A DNA stretch of 64,000 nucleotides from positions 112,394,107 to 112,458,106 of the forward strand of contig CM060954.1 of NCBI GenBank assembly GCA_030765055.1, read 5' to 3'. Shown one piece after another: positions 58,541-64,000 of the stretch. The position numbers and the translations under genes were made by a program. The stretch is from Mantis religiosa. Taxonomy: Eukaryota > Arthropoda > Insecta > Mantodea > Mantidae. Numbering within the stretch: position 1 is the stretch's first letter; each line of letters begins with the position of its first letter. A model generated the notes under the pieces. The model worked only from the letters and a program-made list of their open reading frames with translations, was not told where the DNA came from and made no database searches.

Positions 58541-58756
58541 ACACAGCTGGAAATAGGGCATTCAAATGGTGCATATTTCGCACCATTTATATTTATGTAC
58601 AAATTCCACTGTATAGGTTACGTGTTAGCAAATTGTTAAAATTAAATTGTTCTGAAGGGAGGTTTTTAAACAGAGAAGCGACAGAATTAATTCATTTAAG
58701 AATATGTAAAATATATTTGAATTCATATGCACAGGGACGGCGCTTTTCTCTTTGGA

Positions 58757-58758
<2 letters not shown>

Positions 58759-58805
<47 letters not shown>
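58759..58805. repeat. Poly(T) homopolymer
   Basis: Forty-seven consecutive T residues; it may be the poly(A) tail of an unrecognised minus-strand retrosequence. Confidence 0.95.
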
Positions 58806-58808
<3 letters not shown>

Positions 58809-59267
58809 ATTAATTATATTTTTGTATTAAAAGGCGATGAAGTTTTCTAAACTAATAATAAAAGTAATATTTCTGCCATTGGGAGTAATTGCAATTTCCA
58901 TAAAGACTTTCATTGCTGTTTAATAAATTACCTGCACATATCAAATCGGAACAATGAAGAGTTTAAAGAAACATTTGAAATAATATCCTATGCTCCGCAC
59001 GTGGGCTTACGGACAGTTACATAGTGGAAATTGTTTATTCATCAAGAATGTCATGAGAATTGTATCAGTGGTATTATTTAAATAAATTTATAGTTTATGT
59101 TCTTTTCTACTCTTTGTTATTTGCGTTACAAATTTACTGTTTATTTTGAATAAGTTTTAAGTGCCTCTTTCATAATCTTTCACTGCTCCAGTACAGCAGT
59201 TTGGGAATCACTAACCTGAAGAATTCAGTAGATACCACATATGTCATTAGGACAATGCTTGAGAGCT
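58806..59267. other. AT-rich non-coding stretch
   Basis: No recognised feature. Confidence 0.6.
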
Positions 59268-59838
59268 GAAAGAGAAAGGAAACAAGAGAAGGAAAATGAA
59301 GAGGAAGAAGAAGAAATATACAAGGAGAAAGGGGAAGAAAACTAAGTAAAAGGTTTGTCTGGTTTAAGAAAAAAGTAAGGAGGGAGAAGAGGTGGAGGAG
59401 GAATAAGAAAAGGAAAGTAATTTCATTTCTCACATAAGAGGAAAATGAGGAATAAGAGAGAGGAAAAAGGGAAAGAGGAGGAAGAGGAATTAAAGAATTT
59501 TATTTCTTGGTATAAGGATTGAATAAGGAGGAAGATAAAACAGGACCATCATTTGTAATTCAAGAAGAGGAAGCAAAGATGGAGAGGAAACTGTAAGGTG
59601 AAGAAAGTTAAATGGAAGGCGAAGTAAAGCATTTTAATTATGGTATAAAAAGAGGAAGAGGAAGAAATGGAAGAAGAGGAGGAAGAAGGGAAAGAGTAAA
59701 AATAATTTCATTTCTGGTATAAGAAGTAGCGGAAGAGGACAATAAAATATTTCTGACATGAGAAGAAGGGAATAAGAGAAAAATTAAGATGTACTTCTGG
59801 TATGAGAAGAATAGAAGGAAGAGGAAGAAATGAAGTTG
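59268..59838 (+). repeat. Purine-rich irregular minisatellite
   Basis: About 570 bp dominated by A and G. Within it a motif of the type TTTCATTTCTGGTATAAGAA followed by AGGAAGAGG recurs with variation near 59418, 59494, 59542, 59628, 59700, 59743 and 59786, spaced 30-90 bp apart. Confidence 0.75.
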
Positions 59839-61279
59839 ATATGTGTTAGGTTGACGGTTGCATTTGTAAAACATAGATAAGGTAAATAATTGAATTATAC
59901 ATGGAGTAATAAGCTGACATCTATTGGTGTTCCGGTGGTGGTCCATTAATGAAATGTTATGAAATAAAGTTGTCTTTCAGACGCGACACGATCTGTTGTC
60001 GACATGCACCATTAAACGTTGCACATTATGTGATCCGCTGAGATAAGCCTTGCGATTGTTGAGATAACTGTTGAAATACACGCAGTAAGCCAAGGCTACG
60101 AGCTTGTGCCCCTCCTTCTAAGGCATTTATATTTTTATAATATGTTTGCTTGCTTTATATGAATGGAGATTAAAGGTCATTCTTTCTGTAGTGCATGACA
60201 GCGTATGCTATATTTTGTTACTCGCCAATTTGTCACGCATGTGCGATACTCACCTGGAAAGGTGCCACAGAGGCAGCAATTTGAAATGCTTACATGTGGA
60301 AGGTCATACATCATGCATAGCTTTTTTAGGATGGAATTCTGTCATGGCTAAAAAGGCAAAATAAAATTTATTGTTTCTAGTCGGCAAACCGAAACGAATC
60401 AAAGCATATTCAGTAGTTAGCAATGTAAAAATGTTCTTACAAATGCGGTATACTTTTGACCCTGACCTGAACTTTGTTTGATGTTGATGCTGCAGGGAGT
60501 GCTGTGTCATACATTTTGGTAATGCGTGGGAATAGGCATATCTTGGGAGGGTGCGCCTATCTACTCCAAACCAACCATTCCAAATTATTACAGTGTACCG
60601 AGTTTTGAAGACCACCCATTGTCCATCCTACAAAGAGGCCCCGAAATGCCTTGAAGGATTTCTGAAAATGATAGAAGTTACCTGAAGCTACAATTCCGCT
60701 CTAAGACAAAGTATTACGTTGGAGGAATGTAATTTCTTGAAACGACGACACCACTCTACCCCTGTCTACATTTCCTCACTTCGATTTAATCACAAGTAGG
60801 AAACTTTTTAGTAAATGTGTAACGTCTTGAAATATTAGGTGAGAGCTGAGAGTTCGCCTCGTATTCAAGAAGTTTTGGTACCGCAAACTTGAAGCTTTAT
60901 TCGTAGTTTTCTTGTCGCAAGGTGAATGCAGTTACTTCATTTGATTTCCTTCTTCACCGCCATATGAGGTATTGGGAACCATCCTGGGTTTCCTATAATC
61001 CAAAGTATGTTTGCTTTTTGATAGCCTAGTGACCCAAGTCACTGTTTTGTTAGTTCTTCGGACTGTAAGTCCCACAAAGAGGAACGCAATAAGAAAGTCC
61101 GTACTGTTCTTGGAAAGGTATACTCTTAAGTTAGCAAAATTATTTCAATTTCAAGACAGCCTACCTAATATGTTAGGTCTATATTGGTTTCCATTCCATT
61201 GATTCAAGATGTCTAAAATGCCAAGTAGCCTTAGTTCTTCAAGCGTATTTGTGAATTAACTATATTTAACTTAAAAGAA
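59839..61279. other. Unassigned sequence
   Basis: Mixed AT content with scattered short frames (for example 60304-60615 on the minus strand) lacking any known motif. Confidence 0.5.
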
Positions 61280-61860
61280 ACGATTAAATAGAATAAATAA
61301 AACTGGAGACAATTTACAAAGAAAATATGTAATTTACTCAGATTCCTCCAGTGCAAATATATCCAAAATGTGTACAATAAACTTATTCTAGAAGACAAAG
61401 AAATACTGTTGACGTGGATACCATCCCACGAAGGAATAGTCAGAAATGAAAAGGCTGATGAAGCTGCTAAAGAAGCAACAAAACAACTACCGGTATATCT
61501 TCCAACACCTATTCCACATGAAGATGTTAGAAGCCATATCAAAAAGAAAATAACGCAAAAATGGAAACATCATTGGCTAGAAACCAATGTATTTAGTAGA
61601 CTCCGGCAAGTGAAACTACACAAATCTTCTACTCAGTGTCTTTATAAACCTACAAGTCGAAAACAAAAAATGTTACTCTCCAGAGTTAGAATTGGGCATA
61701 CAAAGCTTACACATGATTACCTATTTTCCATAGAGAGGCTTGCACATTGTGAAGCATGCAACCAACCTTTATCAGTAAATCATATTATAAACGATTTTAC
61801 CCGGCTAATCAACCTATAGGAGTTTTCATAAAATTCCTGCAGATCTTCATGCTCACCTAG
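61280..61860 (+). pseudogene. LINE fragment: RNase H C-terminal half and tail domain
   Basis: Plus strand. A short VIYSDSS segment (the middle catalytic Asp, about 61330) is followed by a frame change, then an open frame 61370-61819 with LTWIPSHEGIVRNEKADEAAKEA (the GHxGxxGNExAD-type RNase H end; His and final Asp kept). Next come a QKWKHHW segment and a C-terminal RVRIGHTKLTHDYLFS...CEACNQPLSVNHII (CxxC...H). The upstream reverse transcriptase is absent. It is a different family from the RNase H remnant at 47 kb, judging by sequence. The zinc segment lacks the usual final Cys (IINDFTRL), so it is degraded or divergent. Confidence 0.78.
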
Positions 61861-62984
61861 ATGAACCGAAGAGTCTATAATCACCGAGTTTATTTCTACA
61901 AGACTGTAAATTAACTTCTTCAATATGAAAATCTATTGTTACCTGGTTTCGGTGTATTCTGTGAAGTGAGAATACCTATAATTAATAAGTAACACATAAC
62001 AAGTGTGAACATAGTGCTGTACAATATCGATTCTTCAGTTCTTTATGAATGTATAGTGTATGTGAACTGTTACGTTTATACTGTACCGTGACTCCTAATA
62101 GTTCCTAAAATGTTAATTGTACTGACCAACTGTATACAAAACTTGTTTTACCATCTTATAGTTTTAGCTATAAGACCATTGTTGTTAGGCGACATTTTAT
62201 CTATATATAACAGCAACCTGTGAAGCACATTAAATGGTATGACAGTCAGTTAACACTACCTGGAAAAGATTCTGGATAGTAATTCGAAGTAGCAATGCTG
62301 AGAGAGAAGCTGTGATAAAGTAAGCAAATTGGTTACGTGACCTCCTTATAAATCATTTTAATACTTCATTTGTAAACTACGGATCATTGAACTGGAGTCA
62401 GGTTGACATTAACGATATTAATGCAGTAGATGGACAAACAGTCGTTGACAGTCTCTCTTTTTAACTTGAAAATTATAAAATAGGCCCATAAAAAGCAACT
62501 ATTAACAACAATTTATTCTTGTGTTGAATCCAGCGGTTTCAAACAGTATTTTAAGGTCTACCATTTTCAATTGTCTATATATTTAATGCTTTTTGAATTT
62601 TATTTGAGCAATGTACATTATACTTTAATTGTTCCAACTATTATGTGTTTCAAATAGGAAGGTGTTTGTCCTTGAGCGCTACTAGGCGAGCAACCAATGG
62701 GAGTCCTGCGGTGTTGCCGTATTGCATTCCCGCTAAGTGGTGTGTGACGAGCGCCAACCTAATCCATCTGTATGAAGTACTATTCGCGCTAAGACAAAAA
62801 TTCAGATTTCGCCAAAACTGATCCATGTGGAAGGTAGAGAGTAATGTATCTAACATAACCATGAAAACCCTATATTTTTAGCTCAAATAGTTTTTCTAAT
62901 ACAAATAAATAACACACTATTACCTTTATTATAACAATAAATCACGACGTAAGCATTGCATGAATAACATTATTGGTTGGCATG
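61861..62984. other. AT-rich non-coding stretch
   Basis: Nothing recognised; the LINE 3' UTR probably occupies the first part. Confidence 0.5.
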
Positions 62985-63400
62985 TATGCGTGTACGTATA
63001 TTTGTAATTACTCAGAACTTAAACGTAAATGTTTGACTGGCCGTGATAAAAGAATTACTTTGAATAATCCAATTCGAGCGAGAGGAAACAATACATTTCC
63101 TGCTGCCGTGGCAGAATCATGTGTGGTCACATCTCGTATCTTTGTTTATGAATGGTTCGTAATCTCTATTTACTCTAGAGAGTTCAAAGTGGTTGGTGTG
63201 CATGTATATATACTTTTAATTACTCAGAACTGAAATTTAAACTACTGACATGACGGATAAAAGAATTACTGTGAATAAGTCAAGGTGTTAAATTCGAGAA
63301 AGAGCAAACACTTCATTTCCTGTTAGCCTGTGGAATGATGTATGCTTATGTTTATGAATGAATGCTGGATAAGAAGTGTTTATTTACTCTGGAAAGTTCA
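62985..63400 (+). repeat. Tandem direct duplication (unit about 210 bp)
   Basis: Two imperfect head-to-tail copies (about 62998-63205 and 63210-63400). Both run AATTACTCAGAACT, GATAAAAGAATTACT, TGAATAA, CATTTCCTG, GTTTATGAATG and TTTATTTACTCT in the same order. It lies just upstream of the ATG exon at 63458. Confidence 0.75.
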
Positions 63401-63457
63401 GATCAATATCATTCAGTTGTTCTTTACACAACAATAGAGTAAGAATTAAATACTGCA

Positions 63458-63671
63458 ATGGCTTCTTGCGGTGAATTTAGTGGCGAGTCAAAAAGACAAT
63501 TATTGCGAAGTCAGGCTCGAAGTATTATTTTCAAGGTGTACACGTTCTTCAAAAAATTGGGCAATGAGGAATATAGAAATCAGCTCGATTTAAAAAATGC
63601 TCAACGGCTTACTGCTGAAGCGTGTGGTGTGGGTAAATCAAGTGTGTTCCACATTTGGATTAGAAAGGAAG
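63458..63671 (+). CDS. Candidate first exon, helix-turn-helix-like protein
   Basis: ATG at 63458 in a good context (GCAATGG) opens 71 codons running into a donor-like AAG/GTAATT at 63671/63672. The peptide is basic at the N-terminus (SKRQLLRSQARSIIFKVYTF) and then has LTAEACGVGKSSVFHI, which looks like the turn and recognition helix of a helix-turn-helix. I recall insect transposase-derived proteins with a very similar start, but cannot confirm the family. Downstream exons would lie beyond the window. It could be a domesticated or intact DNA-transposon gene; read-through without splicing stops at 63748. Confidence 0.45.
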
Positions 63672-63748
63672 GTAATTTACAAACTAGAATTACAGCTATA
63701 GTATTTACAAATATACATAATTTGCGAAAATGCTTTTTCCAATTTTGA

Positions 63749-64000
63749 TTTTGGCAACTGCATCATTGTAAAAGTTTGTAAAATATAATTCGCTTATCCT
63801 TACATCTAGCGCCAAGCAGACGTGCATGTTGTAGGAGTGTGCGAGAGAGAGGGAAATACAGAGTGGGGTAACAAGCTGGCAACGCTGAGTGTGATACGGC
63901 ATCTGATTAGCTGGATTCCAGAACCTTTCCCATTTGGAACACATAATAGACGGTAAATTGAATGTAGCTCATTAAGAGGTCATTAAGTGAAATAGTAATA
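63749..64000. other. Window end, unassigned
   Basis: AT-moderate sequence with no recognised feature; intronic if the exon ending at 63671 is real. Confidence 0.4.

Overview
The window is AT-rich, repeat-dominated animal DNA. Mariner, Tc1, PIF/Harbinger and hAT-type DNA transposons, Jockey-group and other non-LTR retrotransposons, tRNA-derived SINEs and long microsatellites point to an arthropod with a large genome. The most frequent SINE resembles one I associate with cockroaches, but that is memory, not something tested here. There are no bacterial operons, CRISPR arrays or rRNA genes, and no host gene I can name.

Layout. 0-5 kb: an LTR-like promoter at 130-252, a CA microsatellite, an uncharacterised GC-rich block and one possible host first exon (about 2770-2956). 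5-16 kb: a CR1-like LINE 3' end, two SINEs, a decayed Tc1 transposase lying between two copies of an uncharacterised repeat (here called DR-A), a LINE fragment, a GC-rich repeat block, an LTR-like segment (12681-13203), a third SINE type (about 14870-15325) and a TATA-bearing promoter-like site with a 39-codon ORF. 16-22 kb: a full-length Jockey-type retrotransposon (15964-20590) flanked by perfect 14-bp target duplications, with intact ORF2 and ORF1 broken by one frameshift. Next to it, in the opposite orientation, lies a 5'-truncated relative (20964-21924) with its own 12-bp duplication. 22-32 kb: a delimited PIF/Harbinger element (26107-27433, TTA duplication) keeping only the N-terminal part of a transposase, a small inverted repeat, and a delimited mariner (29984-31307, TA duplication) inactivated by one frameshift and two nonsense codons. 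32-47 kb: mostly AT-rich DNA with DR-A copies, SINEs, a LINE fragment at 40.3-40.9 kb and a probable non-autonomous hAT element (45291-46323) carrying a nested SINE. 47-64 kb: a LINE remnant with a dead RNase H, a 387-bp mariner-type MITE (51715-52101), SINEs, a very long (AAT)n/(ATT)n inverted microsatellite (56164-56855), a purine-rich minisatellite, an RNase-H-bearing LINE end (61.3-61.8 kb), and an ATG-initiated helix-turn-helix-like exon (63458-63671) preceded by a tandem duplication.

No genes work together as a pathway here; the content is successive layers of mobile-element insertion. The best new material is the DR-A family, the young Jockey pair with exact boundaries, the precisely bounded DNA transposons, and two exon candidates that would need transcripts to confirm. 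I did not find a novel defence, signalling or metabolic system.
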